From Planctomycetota bacterium (GTDB lineage Bacteria > Planctomycetota > Planctomycetia > Planctomycetales > Planctomycetaceae): a stretch of 64,000 bases of DNA. Under the pieces are notes generated by a model that worked only from the letters and a program-made list of their open reading frames with translations, did not search any database and was not told where the DNA came from. Both the position numbers and the translations under genes were made by a program. Shown in pieces: positions 48,345 to 57,141 of this stretch (position 1 is its first letter; each line of letters starts with the position of its first letter). The DNA is taken from assembly GCA_030836185.1 (NCBI GenBank), contig JAURQH010000047.1, forward strand, positions 115,017-179,016, read 5' to 3'.

Positions 48345-48803
48345 ATGAAATTTCAATTGTACTTAGTCTGTTGCGCGCTGGTCTTGGGTTTTGTCGGTTG
48401 CGGTGGGAGCGGTGATGCTCCTGCGACAGGCGAGGTGACAGGCACGATTACAGTCGATGGAAAACCGGGTACGAACTTGCAAGTCGTTTTTCAACCCGAA
48501 GAAGGTCGACCGTCTTTTGCCATGACAGACGAATCAGGTTCTTATTCATTGGTGTATACCGATGCTGCGGGTGGCGCGAAGCTGGGCAAAGGCTTCCTCT
48601 CAATCTCATCGATGGAGGAAACAAATGGTGAAGGTTACAGCGATGAGGAAGACGAAGGAGAAGTCGGAGTCGAAGAAGCGGATACGAGCGACCCACTGAT
48701 CCCCGCTAAGTACAACGCCGAGGCTGCCGACAACCCAGAGATGCAGGTCGAAATCAAAGCAGACGGAAATGTCTTTGACTTCGACATTAAAACTTCAAGT
48801 TAA
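48345..48803 (+). CDS. Small lipoprotein with carboxypeptidase-regulatory-like fold
   Basis: This protein has 152 residues. A signal peptide with lipobox (LVLGFVGCGG) is followed by a beta-sandwich pattern typical of carboxypeptidase regulatory-like lipoproteins (GEVTGTITVDGKPGTNLQVVFQPE, with DESGSYSL). An acidic loop (about 95-115) and SDPLIPAKYNAE follow, as in the many planctomycete lipoproteins encoded next to DUF1559 genes. The function is unknown, probably envelope structural. GGGAG precedes the ATG. Confidence 0.85.
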   Translation: MKFQLYLVCCALVLGFVGCGGSGDAPATGEVTGTITVDGKPGTNLQVVFQPEEGRPSFAMTDESGSYSLVYTDAAGGAKLGKGFLSISSMEETNGEGYSDEEDEGEVGVEEADTSDPLIPAKYNAEAADNPEMQVEIKADGNVFDFDIKTSS

Positions 48804-48833
48804 CCTGGGCAACGAGTCAACGAAGTCTCAGGT

Positions 48834-51812
48834 CTATTCGATCCCTTCCAGACTGCGGGTCTGTTCCAGGTTGAGGTCGTGGGTTGAGGGGCGAAACTGC
48901 ATGACTTTTGCTTCGACGCGCGTGAATTCTTCGCCCGGTCGTTTTTGCCTCCAGATGGTCGTATAGCGATCACCCAAGGCACGGAACCGATACTTTTGAT
49001 CCTGCTGATTGAAGGTGACCATGTCGGCTCGGGCGCGAAATTGTTCGTTGTCTTTGCCTTCCAGTTTCACATTTCCCGACGCGCGTAATTCCAGCCAGGA
49101 ATTCCCGTTGTCATCGGCTTCGGTTCGCGCGACATCTAATTCCTCGCTATGAATCCAGCCTCCTTCATCGGGTAGATCATGGGGATCGATTTTCATACCC
49201 GGTTGTGTCACCGGGCCATACACAATTTTGACGCCGTTTTCAAAATGTGTAATGCGTTGATCGAGATAGCCGTCAATGTCGCCATTGAAAATAATTTCGA
49301 GATACTCCCATCCTGCCTTCGATTTTGATGAAGTCTGATCGACCACAGGCGAAGTCCTTTCGGAACCACTAAACCCCAATGGTGTACCGTCAGAAAGCCT
49401 CCAGAGATACATCACTCCCGGGCCGGTAATACGAGTCTGATTTTTGCCACGTTCGTAGACCAGTTTCCCGAACTCTCCCTGTCGAATTTCTGTCAACGTC
49501 CCGTCTTCATATTCTTCGCTATCGACCTCCACGCCGTACAGGCACTCCAGCCGATCAATTTCTGTTTCTTGTTCTGAACCCTGGCCGGGTTGCAAACTTT
49601 GTTCCTGAAAATTGATTCGAGTATCCAGCCGTACCAACATTTCCTGACATTGAATGCTGCTTTTCCCCAGTTGTGTTCGCACTCCGTCATAGAACCTGGC
49701 TTCCCGACCATCAAACTCCATTTTTTCATTCCACCAAACCTTCAGGAGTTCCGGACTCGGTAATCGGTTTCCATTCAGATCCGAATCCACTTCCTGCATC
49801 ATCACTCCCGGCCCTGTCACCCACGCACGATTGGAAGAACGATCCAAATTCAAGAGGTTACCGGCCAAACTCATTTCAGCATCCGTGATTCTGGCGGGGC
49901 TTCCGAAGACTTGCACAACCTGATTCGCATTCCCCGCATCTCGATTGCGCATCTCGACACGATCACCGATAATCTCCAACGGTTGCGACCCATCAAGTTT
50001 TGGTTGAGTCACTTTCACGTCACCCGTTGTGACCACTCCACCAACATAGGATGCTTCCTGATCCTCACTGAGATAAAACAACACTTGAATCAGATCGGCC
50101 CAGGCGTGATAAGGCTCGGGAACCTCTTCTGGTGCTGCAATTTGTGCAGCAGAAGATCGTGATTGCTTTTGATACCCGACAGGTTCAATGCGTTTTTTTG
50201 TTGTGTCGTTTTTTGTGCGAGGCGTTTGGCTGATTGCCGGATTCACCGGGGCGACCTGCTTAAACCAAACCTCTAGCCGTTTGGTGGAACCTTTGAAAGA
50301 AGGATGCGCCATGCGCACATTACCCAGCGCCAATAAATTTTGTGGCTCCATACCATCCCCACCCCAACTCTCAGATCGAGAAGCGGAGCGAGGTTTTGGT
50401 GTCGTGGATTCCGTTTGCTTGATCCACAGCTTGATATGATCAGCCGCTAAACCTAATTGGTCGGCGGGTTGTGTGACGATGGCTCGTTGGTCGAGTTCAA
50501 TGAGATATAAACCAGACGCCTGTTCAGGAAACACACGAAGCTGTCGTTGCCAACTGGTCCGCAGTTGCAACTCTCGAGTCAACTCGTCGTAATAGAACAA
50601 TTCTCCGGTTCCATCGCAGACCACCGAAGTTAATTCTCCTGCTTCATCATGTTGCAAGACGACCGCAGGAGAGTAGATTTTTGTTTGCCGATGAGAGACC
50701 ACGACTTGGTCAGAAGGATCCTGCAACGTGGCGACTCGCGTGATTTGATTGTAATGGAATTTATCCATCTCGGCTTCGAGACCATTTTGCTTCGAGACAA
50801 ATGTTACGCGACGACTCACCGCGGAAGCATCTATTTCTGTCAGCACCAAGTCGTCCTGGAGCCCTCGAAACTCCTCATCGTCTTGATCCGAGGCATCCGC
50901 GAGCGTCTGATCGGTTTTCGCAGTTTCGGAGGCGAACAACAGCTTGAGAATATCGCAGTTGAGTGAATCAGGCTGATCGGATTTTGTATTGGAAAACCCG
51001 GACGGTGCCACTACGCTCACTCGATCACGAAAGGTGGCGACATTCAATTTGGTATCGAAGACTAATCCGCCATCACAATTCACGACGAGTTTGTCGATGT
51101 TCTCTGTCTGTTCGGGATAGACTTCCAAGAAGACTTTTCCACGAAAGGTGATTTTATTCAGACCGGCAACCGCAAACTCTTCCTTAGAGATTCGTGTCCG
51201 GTCAATCATCACATCCAATTGAATTCCGTCGGCACGTCCTTGATGTTTTCCAAACTGAAACTCTACCATTTCATCGCTATAGATATTGCCGTTCTCTTCG
51301 GAGTAAACAAAGTTTCGACCGACAATTTCCAATCCATCTGGTCCGGTAATTCGTACTTTGCCTTGCAAAGCACCTTCGACCGGGCGCCCCGTGTCGGGCC
51401 TTTCCATCGAGAACCGATTGGAAAATCGAACGCGGGCCGATTCTGATTGCATCGTCACGGGGCGATCTGTCTTACTTTTCAAAACCATCGCGAACGGCGT
51501 AAATTCAATCGCATTTTCAGGATCACCCGGATGATACGAACGGTGGACCCAATCATTAAAATAGAGATGAGACCGCTCGCGGTTCACCATGTAATCCGCA
51601 TCCAATTCCCATGAATCAGACTCGGGCGAGATAAGATACTTCTCCGCTAACTCGCGCGGTTCCGAGGGGCGTTCGGGAGCCGGGAGTGATTTGGGAATCG
51701 GTTGTTCAAGCGTTTGGACACCAATCAACGCGTTCATCACCAGCGCATAGACCATGTACAGGCCGAAGAGACCTGAAACGACCGATGTTGTCAGTACGCT
51801 GCGTGAATTCAC
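48834..51812 (-). CDS. Very large LptC/LptA-like envelope protein
   Basis: This protein has 992 residues. One N-terminal membrane helix (VVSGLFGLYMVYALVMNALIG) is followed by long beta-rich sequence with repeated OstA-like elements: WELDADYMVNRERSHLYF, GLEIVGRNFVYSEENGNIYSDEMVEF, GLEAEMDKFHYNQITRVATLQ, QFRARADMVTFNQQDQKYRF. This pattern (write-out of a membrane-anchored beta-jellyroll series) is that of LptC and LptA, the bridge carrying lipopolysaccharide across the periplasm, but the usual LptC has about 190 residues. It lies 24 nt downstream of kdsD, matching the kdsD-lptC-lptA order of proteobacteria. The assignment is inference from pattern plus context. Confidence 0.7.
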   Translation of the reverse strand: MNSRSVLTTSVVSGLFGLYMVYALVMNALIGVQTLEQPIPKSLPAPERPSEPRELAEKYLISPESDSWELDADYMVNRERSHLYFNDWVHRSYHPGDPENAIEFTPFAMVLKSKTDRPVTMQSESARVRFSNRFSMERPDTGRPVEGALQGKVRITGPDGLEIVGRNFVYSEENGNIYSDEMVEFQFGKHQGRADGIQLDVMIDRTRISKEEFAVAGLNKITFRGKVFLEVYPEQTENIDKLVVNCDGGLVFDTKLNVATFRDRVSVVAPSGFSNTKSDQPDSLNCDILKLLFASETAKTDQTLADASDQDDEEFRGLQDDLVLTEIDASAVSRRVTFVSKQNGLEAEMDKFHYNQITRVATLQDPSDQVVVSHRQTKIYSPAVVLQHDEAGELTSVVCDGTGELFYYDELTRELQLRTSWQRQLRVFPEQASGLYLIELDQRAIVTQPADQLGLAADHIKLWIKQTESTTPKPRSASRSESWGGDGMEPQNLLALGNVRMAHPSFKGSTKRLEVWFKQVAPVNPAISQTPRTKNDTTKKRIEPVGYQKQSRSSAAQIAAPEEVPEPYHAWADLIQVLFYLSEDQEASYVGGVVTTGDVKVTQPKLDGSQPLEIIGDRVEMRNRDAGNANQVVQVFGSPARITDAEMSLAGNLLNLDRSSNRAWVTGPGVMMQEVDSDLNGNRLPSPELLKVWWNEKMEFDGREARFYDGVRTQLGKSSIQCQEMLVRLDTRINFQEQSLQPGQGSEQETEIDRLECLYGVEVDSEEYEDGTLTEIRQGEFGKLVYERGKNQTRITGPGVMYLWRLSDGTPLGFSGSERTSPVVDQTSSKSKAGWEYLEIIFNGDIDGYLDQRITHFENGVKIVYGPVTQPGMKIDPHDLPDEGGWIHSEELDVARTEADDNGNSWLELRASGNVKLEGKDNEQFRARADMVTFNQQDQKYRFRALGDRYTTIWRQKRPGEEFTRVEAKVMQFRPSTHDLNLEQTRSLEGIE

Positions 51813-51836
51813 AATACAACTCGCGGTAGGTGGGAA

Positions 51837-52859
51837 CTAATCTTCTTTTTCCTGGGGCATCAAACCAATCACATCCGTAATGTCGATCAGACCAATAGGA
51901 TGTTGCCGATCATCGATGACGGGCAACTCACTAATTTTTCGCTCCGTTAATAAATCAACGACTTCCGATAAAATCGCATCGGGAGTCGTTGTGACGGGCG
52001 AGCGAGTCATCACTTCGGCAATCGGAGAATCGAGGGGTGGCTGACGATGTTGGCTGAATAAACGAGCCAAATCGCTGTCGGTGAACAGGCCCGACAAGCA
52101 ACCTGCATCGTCGACCAACATCACGGCTCCGGTCCGACGACCCGAATCATCAACTCGGCTGAAGACTTCGCGGATCGATGTTGATTCGTTTGCAATTCGT
52201 AATTGGTCGATGCCGCGCATCGTCTCTCGAACGGTTTTCAGTTGCTGACCAAGACTGCCACCCGGATGGAACTTGGCAAATTCCTGCGGACTGAATGATC
52301 GCTTCTGACTCAGCACAATCGCCAAGGCATCCCCCACTGCCAACATCACGGACGTACTGACAGTCGGAGCCAAACTGTGAAGATCGGCTTCGCGCTGCCG
52401 CCCAATCGAAAGCACAACATCGGCACTCGATCCGAGTGTGCTGTGGTTGCCGCCGGTGATGGCAATGATGGGAACTTGTAAATCTTTGATGATGGGAAGC
52501 AAACGGCAAACTTCTTCTGTCTCGCCGCTGTGCGATAATGCCAAGACCACATCATTGGGATGGATACATCCCAAATCTCCATGAACGGCTTCCGCCGGAT
52601 GCAATAAAAATGAACGAGTCCCCGTCGAAGACAAAGTGGCTGCCAACTTTCGACCAATCAAACCGGCTTTGCCCATGCCGGTGACGATCACACTTCCTTG
52701 GCAATTGTCGATCAATTCGACCGCGTCACAAAATGCTCCATCCAATGATTCTGACATCGCAAGCAGCGCACGCGCTTCGGCACGGATGATTTCTCGTCCG
52801 GTTCGGAGTTGCTCCAAAGAGGAGTTTAGCGCACGGTATGAAGGTGCCGGCAGATTCAT
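51837..52859 (-). CDS. kdsD: D-arabinose 5-phosphate isomerase (KdsD/KpsF/GutQ family)
   Basis: Converts ribulose 5-phosphate to arabinose 5-phosphate, the first step towards Kdo for lipopolysaccharide. This 340-residue protein has an SIS domain (about 35-185; GSVIVTGMGKAGLIGRKLA, SSTGTRSFLLHPAEAVHGDLG, ALSHSGETEEV) and two CBS domains (about 210-335), the standard KdsD layout. The LptC/LptA-like gene follows after 24 nt, supporting a role in lipopolysaccharide rather than in a sugar-alcohol pathway. Confidence 0.93.
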   Translation of the reverse strand: MNLPAPSYRALNSSLEQLRTGREIIRAEARALLAMSESLDGAFCDAVELIDNCQGSVIVTGMGKAGLIGRKLAATLSSTGTRSFLLHPAEAVHGDLGCIHPNDVVLALSHSGETEEVCRLLPIIKDLQVPIIAITGGNHSTLGSSADVVLSIGRQREADLHSLAPTVSTSVMLAVGDALAIVLSQKRSFSPQEFAKFHPGGSLGQQLKTVRETMRGIDQLRIANESTSIREVFSRVDDSGRRTGAVMLVDDAGCLSGLFTDSDLARLFSQHRQPPLDSPIAEVMTRSPVTTTPDAILSEVVDLLTERKISELPVIDDRQHPIGLIDITDVIGLMPQEKED

Positions 52860-52999
52860 GACGACGTCATCCTTGACTCAGCGTCAGATTATGCGGGGAA
52901 ATAAGGTTCGGAAGCATAGTTCAGGTACGACTTTCGGTCAATGTGAAGTATGACCGGGAGATACAGGGGCTTTGCGTATTTCAGGAAAGTTGAGAAGAT

Positions 53000-53479
53000 T
53001 TGAAGACTGCAAAAACCGAGAAAATTGGGATCATTTCAGACACTCACGGCCTGCTCCGACCTGAAGTCATCGAACGGCTGCAAGGAGTGTCGCGAATTCT
53101 GCACGCTGGCGATGTTGGCAGTCCAGAAATTCTCGACCGATTAACCAATATTGCTCCACTTACCGTAGTGAGGGGCAATGTGGATTATCAGGGAACACTC
53201 GGCGACTTACCGTTGCACGAAGCGATGGAAGTGGGCGAGCATCTGGTCTACATCACGCACATTCAGGAAGAGATTGATCTGGATCCCGAAACGGCTGAGA
53301 TGTCGATGGTGATCTTTGGTCACACCCATTCTCCCGTGATCGAGCAACGCGGTTCGATCACCTGGTTCAATCCGGGCTCGGTCGGTCCTCGGCGTTTTAG
53401 CCTTCCCGTCTCGATGGGCTTTCTTCATTTGGAAGAAGATGGCACATTGCGACCCGAACTGGTTGAACTCGATGTTTGA
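53000..53479 (+). CDS. YfcE/MJ0936-type metallophosphoesterase
   Basis: A 159-residue cytoplasmic calcineurin-like phosphodiesterase. Metal-binding motifs: ISDTHG (about 12-17), HAGDVGS (about 36), RGNVD (about 59), and FGHTHSP (about 111). Relatives cleave phosphodiester bonds of small substrates; the natural substrate is unknown. The only sensible start is the TTG at 53000, preceded by GAGAAGA. It lies 40 nt before the HAD hydrolase gene, likely one transcript. Confidence 0.88.
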   Translation: MKTAKTEKIGIISDTHGLLRPEVIERLQGVSRILHAGDVGSPEILDRLTNIAPLTVVRGNVDYQGTLGDLPLHEAMEVGEHLVYITHIQEEIDLDPETAEMSMVIFGHTHSPVIEQRGSITWFNPGSVGPRRFSLPVSMGFLHLEEDGTLRPELVELDV

Positions 53480-53519
53480 GAGGTACAGACACTCCTCCTA
53501 TTTCTGACAAGGTGACAGC

Positions 53520-54137
53520 ATGATCAAAACATTTCTGTTCGATCTGGGGAATGTCTTGCTATTCTTCTCTCACGACCGCATGTGCCAACAGATTGGCGCA
53601 TTGTGTCACAAGAGTGGTTCAGAAATTCGCAAACTTCTCTTTGGAGGCGACCAGAACCTCAATTTTGATCGAGGCACGATCACAGAAGCCGAGTTTCTGA
53701 CCTGGCTCGAAACAGAAACCAATTCGACACTCAAGCTCAAAGAGCTTCAAACTGCCGTTGCCGATATTTTTACACCCAACGAAACCATGTTCCCGATACT
53801 CGATGAGCTGAAAGAACGCGGTCATCGCTTGGTGTTGTTGTCTAATACCAATCTCACTCACGTCAACTTCATCCGCAAAGAGTACGACGTATTGGAGAAA
53901 TTTGATCACCTGATTCTCTCTTACGAAGTGGAAGCAGTGAAACCCGAAGTTGCCATCTATCAAGCCGCGTTACGGGCGATTGAATGTGAGCCTGAACACT
54001 GTTTCTATACAGACGACATTTCGGAATATGTCGTCGCCGGTCGTACACATGGCCTTCAAGCCGACATCTTCACCACAACCGCCTCGTTTCTGGAACAGAT
54101 GCAAACCCGGAATATTGACCTGAGTCATTTGCTGTAA
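53520..54137 (+). CDS. HAD-superfamily phosphatase (subfamily IA)
   Basis: A 205-residue cytoplasmic HAD hydrolase. Motif I is FDLGNVLLFF with the nucleophile Asp at residue 7; note that the second Asp of DxD is replaced by Asn (DLGN), a pattern also known in haloacid-dehalogenase/YihX-type members. Motif II is LLSNTN, Lys of motif III is in VEAVKPEVAIY, and motif IV is FYTDDISEYV. It resembles YihX-like sugar-phosphate phosphatases. The substrate is unknown. Confidence 0.88.
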   Translation: MIKTFLFDLGNVLLFFSHDRMCQQIGALCHKSGSEIRKLLFGGDQNLNFDRGTITEAEFLTWLETETNSTLKLKELQTAVADIFTPNETMFPILDELKERGHRLVLLSNTNLTHVNFIRKEYDVLEKFDHLILSYEVEAVKPEVAIYQAALRAIECEPEHCFYTDDISEYVVAGRTHGLQADIFTTTASFLEQMQTRNIDLSHLL

Positions 54138-54503
54138 CTCTACTGGAAATCAGAGGATCCGTCACCGCATACCACGCCGTGGTCACTCTTGGATGATCGG
54201 GTAGAAAATACGGGGTTGTCAGGATTTGATGCCAAGCCGGAAAATATTTCATGAATACGGGTTACGTCACATTGGTGCTGCTTGAAACAATCAAATTTCC
54301 GGCCTACAGTGACGAGATTGACAAAGTCGACCTCTCAGGATGAAGATCGGCTCAAAAAAGAAGATCCAACGGCTCGGATGCTGATAACGTAGCTTTTTGC
54401 AGGCGCAGAAGTTGCGTCACTTAAATGAAATTCATTCGCCATCCTTTTGAGAACTCTCGCCGCGAGATTTCTCTCGACCTAATATCAACAGCGGGAAATT
54501 GCG
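54138..54503. other. Intergenic region upstream of the ABC exporter genes
   Basis: These 366 bp hold no gene. A 13 bp perfect palindrome, ACCACG-C-CGTGGT (54171-54183), lies 33 nt after the HAD gene; it has no T-run and may be an operator or chance. The promoter of the ABC operon should be here, but I cannot place it. Confidence 0.45.
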
Positions 54504-55418
54504 ATGTCTGAAAATGCTGTGATCGAGATTCGCAACCTTACGAAAATCTACCGAGACTTCTGGGGCCGACCCAAAGTCCGTGCCGTCAACTCTTTGAGTC
54601 TCGATGTCAAACCGGGGGAAGTCTTCGGATTGCTGGGACCAAACGGTTCGGGAAAAACGACCACCATTAAAATGCTGTTGGGCTTATTGTTCCCATCAGA
54701 AGGTGATATTCGAATTCTCGGCAAGCCCGCCACCGATGTCGCCAAGAACGAACACATTGGCTATCTGCCGGAAGAATCTTATCTCTACCGATTTCTCAAC
54801 GCGGAAGAGACCTTGGACTTCTACGGTCGTCTGTTCGATATGACTTCTGCCGAGCGAAAGCAACGAACTGACGAATTGATCAAAATGGTCGGCTTGGATA
54901 AAGCTCGTCGTCGTCAGTTGAAAGAATACTCCAAAGGGATGACACGCCGTATTGGTCTCGCCCAGGCATTGATCAACAACCCGAAACTGGTCCTCCTCGA
55001 TGAACCGACGTCTGGTCTCGATCCGATCGGTACTCGTGAGATGAAAGACCTGATCATCAAACTGAAGGAAGAGGGTAAGACAGTCGTCATGTGCAGCCAC
55101 TTGTTGGCCGACGTGCAGGATGTCTGTGACCGAATTGCGATTTTATACAACGGAGAACTCAAGCAACTCGGCATGGTGGACGAATTGTTGGCCTCGCAGG
55201 ATAAGACACAAATTGTCTCTTCGTCCCTCAGCGATGAAGCGGTTGACGAGATCAAAGCCGTCATTGCCAAGCATAACGGAACGGTTCAAGAAGTCACAAA
55301 CCCGACAACCAGTCTGGAAGAACTCTTCCTGCAAACGGTCGCGGAAAGTCAGGCTCGTCCCGGACAACGTTTTGTGGCGGAGTCAGAAAAAGCGGCCAAC
55401 ACAACAACGGTCGACTAA
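54504..55418 (+). CDS. ABC transporter ATP-binding protein (ABC-2 type)
   Basis: A 304-residue ATPase powering the permease encoded next. Walker A GPNGSGKT at 45-52, Q-loop in [11 protein letters not shown], signature in [15 protein letters not shown] (about 147), Walker [14 protein letters not shown], and switch His in [10 protein letters not shown]. The C-terminal 70 residues form the accessory region often found in ABC-2 exporters. It lies 91 nt before the permease gene and is presumably in the same operon. The cargo is unknown. Confidence 0.93.
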   Translation: MSENAVIEIRNLTKIYRDFWGRPKVRAVNSLSLDVKPGEVFGLLGPNGSGKTTTIKMLLGLLFPSEGDIRILGKPATDVAKNEHIGYLPEESYLYRFLNAEETLDFYGRLFDMTSAERKQRTDELIKMVGLDKARRRQLKEYSKGMTRRIGLAQALINNPKLVLLDEPTSGLDPIGTREMKDLIIKLKEEGKTVVMCSHLLADVQDVCDRIAILYNGELKQLGMVDELLASQDKTQIVSSSLSDEAVDEIKAVIAKHNGTVQEVTNPTTSLEELFLQTVAESQARPGQRFVAESEKAANTTTVD

Positions 55419-55509
55419 ATCAGCCGCCCGTCCTTTGTCTTCCTCGTTGAAACTCATGCATCCACTGGAATGAGAATTTCAACAGTGCGTTTAAGTTGGA
55501 TCGAAAAAA

Positions 55510-57141
55510 ATGAATTTGAACTTCGATAAACAACCCATCGACATTCTCCAAGCTCTTGCGAACTGGGGACTGATCTTCGGCGTGTTGGTGTGCATTGGGC
55601 TGGCCATCGCGTTGATCATGTCCGTGGCAAACAACAAAAAGAAGGGCGTCTCTCGATTCTTTGAAAACCTGGGAGAAGGACTTCGAGATCTGTTTGGCAT
55701 GTCGCTCAAACGATTAGGTGCGATTGCCAACCTGACACTCAAAGAAGCGATCCGTCGCAAAGCCTTGCTGGTTTTCGTTGTTTTCGCAGTCCTGTTTATG
55801 TTCGGCGGTTGGTTTCTCTCCGACACGAATAATCGCGCAGAATTACAACTCTCTGTTTATGTCAGTTTCGTGTTGACCGCGATTGGCTGGCTGATCTTTC
55901 CCGTGGCTTTGATCCTTGCCTGTTGGGGAATTCCCGAAGATATCCGCTTGCGATCACTGCATACTGTGGTGACAAAGCCCGTGAAACGCAGTGAAATTGT
56001 TCTCGGACGAATCCTGGGATTCATCGGCGTAGGGACAATTGTGGTCGGAATTATGTCTGTTCTCGGCTACGTCTGGATACTCCGACAGGTGCCTGAAGAA
56101 GTTCAATCTCGGTTAGTCGCACGTGTTCCTGTTTACGGTTCTCTGAATTTCCGCGACCGTGAAGGGGAGGATTCCGAAGCCGGCGTTAATACAGGAGATA
56201 TCAATCCTTATCGCAGCTATATCGAAGGAGCCTCCAAAGCACGCGCCAAGTGGACCTTCGATGGAGTCTCTCCCGGAGTGCTGCAAACTGATCCTGAAAC
56301 AGGAGAAGCCGCGCTATTGGTGGAAAATAGCTTTCAAGCATTTCGGACTCATAAAGGGGTCATCGACGAAGTCCTTCACGGTCAATATACTCTCGTTAAT
56401 CCAGAGACGGATTTGCGGGTCCAACTTCCTCAGTTTCCGATTTATGAATTCCGACAGAACTTGGCTTGGATTCCTCGAGAGTTGATCTACTACAACGAAG
56501 AAACCAAAGAGACAGAAACCAAAGATCTCTTCGACGATATGGTCTCGGATGGCAAGTTGATTGTCGAAGCCCGTTGTGTTGATGTCGGACAATTCCTGGG
56601 AATGGCTCGTCCCGACCTTTTCCTCCGTTTGCCAGATCGACCCTTCGCCAGCTCTTTTTTCAAATCGGTGTTCGGTATCTGGCTGATGATGGTGTTGATC
56701 GTCGTGTTGGGTGTGACGGCAAGTACCTTCGTAAAAGGCCCTGTGGCGACCATCTTGCTCTTTACGCTCATTCTGGTGGGAACAGGCTTTAACCAATTCA
56801 TGGACGACATTCTCTCGGGAGAAGTTCGTGGAGCAGGATTAGTTGAATCGGGTATTCGCATTTTGAACCATGGAAATCCGATTGTCGAAAAGCCCGAGAG
56901 CTTGGAAGAATCGGCTGCCGTACAAGGTGTCGATCAGGCTTTCACCGGCATGCTGTGGGGTGTTTCTCATATCATCCCAAACTTCAACATGTTCAGCTTC
57001 AAAGCCTATACGGCCAGCGGATTTGACGTACCGATGAAAGTTGCCGTTTTACCGGCATTGTTAATGGTGATTGGATTTTTCATACCCTGTTTGATGCTGG
57101 GTTATTTCAGTCTGAAACTGCGGGAGCTTGAAGCAAAATGA
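55510..57141 (+). CDS. ABC-2 type transporter permease
   Basis: This protein has 543 residues. An N-terminal helix (LIFGVLVCIGLAIALIMSV) precedes the core; NLTLKEAIRRKALLVFVVFAVLFM starts the usual ABC-2 membrane block, followed by helices to about residue 200. A large extracytoplasmic loop (about 200-380) is predicted, then three or more C-terminal helices (VLPALLMVIGFFIPCLMLGYF). The loop is larger than in typical ABC-2 permeases. Its stop overlaps the next start by 4 nt (ATGA), tying all three genes into one unit. Confidence 0.88.
   Translation: MNLNFDKQPIDILQALANWGLIFGVLVCIGLAIALIMSVANNKKKGVSRFFENLGEGLRDLFGMSLKRLGAIANLTLKEAIRRKALLVFVVFAVLFMFGGWFLSDTNNRAELQLSVYVSFVLTAIGWLIFPVALILACWGIPEDIRLRSLHTVVTKPVKRSEIVLGRILGFIGVGTIVVGIMSVLGYVWILRQVPEEVQSRLVARVPVYGSLNFRDREGEDSEAGVNTGDINPYRSYIEGASKARAKWTFDGVSPGVLQTDPETGEAALLVENSFQAFRTHKGVIDEVLHGQYTLVNPETDLRVQLPQFPIYEFRQNLAWIPRELIYYNEETKETETKDLFDDMVSDGKLIVEARCVDVGQFLGMARPDLFLRLPDRPFASSFFKSVFGIWLMMVLIVVLGVTASTFVKGPVATILLFTLILVGTGFNQFMDDILSGEVRGAGLVESGIRILNHGNPIVEKPESLEESAAVQGVDQAFTGMLWGVSHIIPNFNMFSFKAYTASGFDVPMKVAVLPALLMVIGFFIPCLMLGYFSLKLRELEAK

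Noticed and set aside
54171..54183. Palindrome ACCACG-C-CGTGGT as a terminator or operator
   Set aside because: No T-run and single occurrence; noted only in the intergenic entry.
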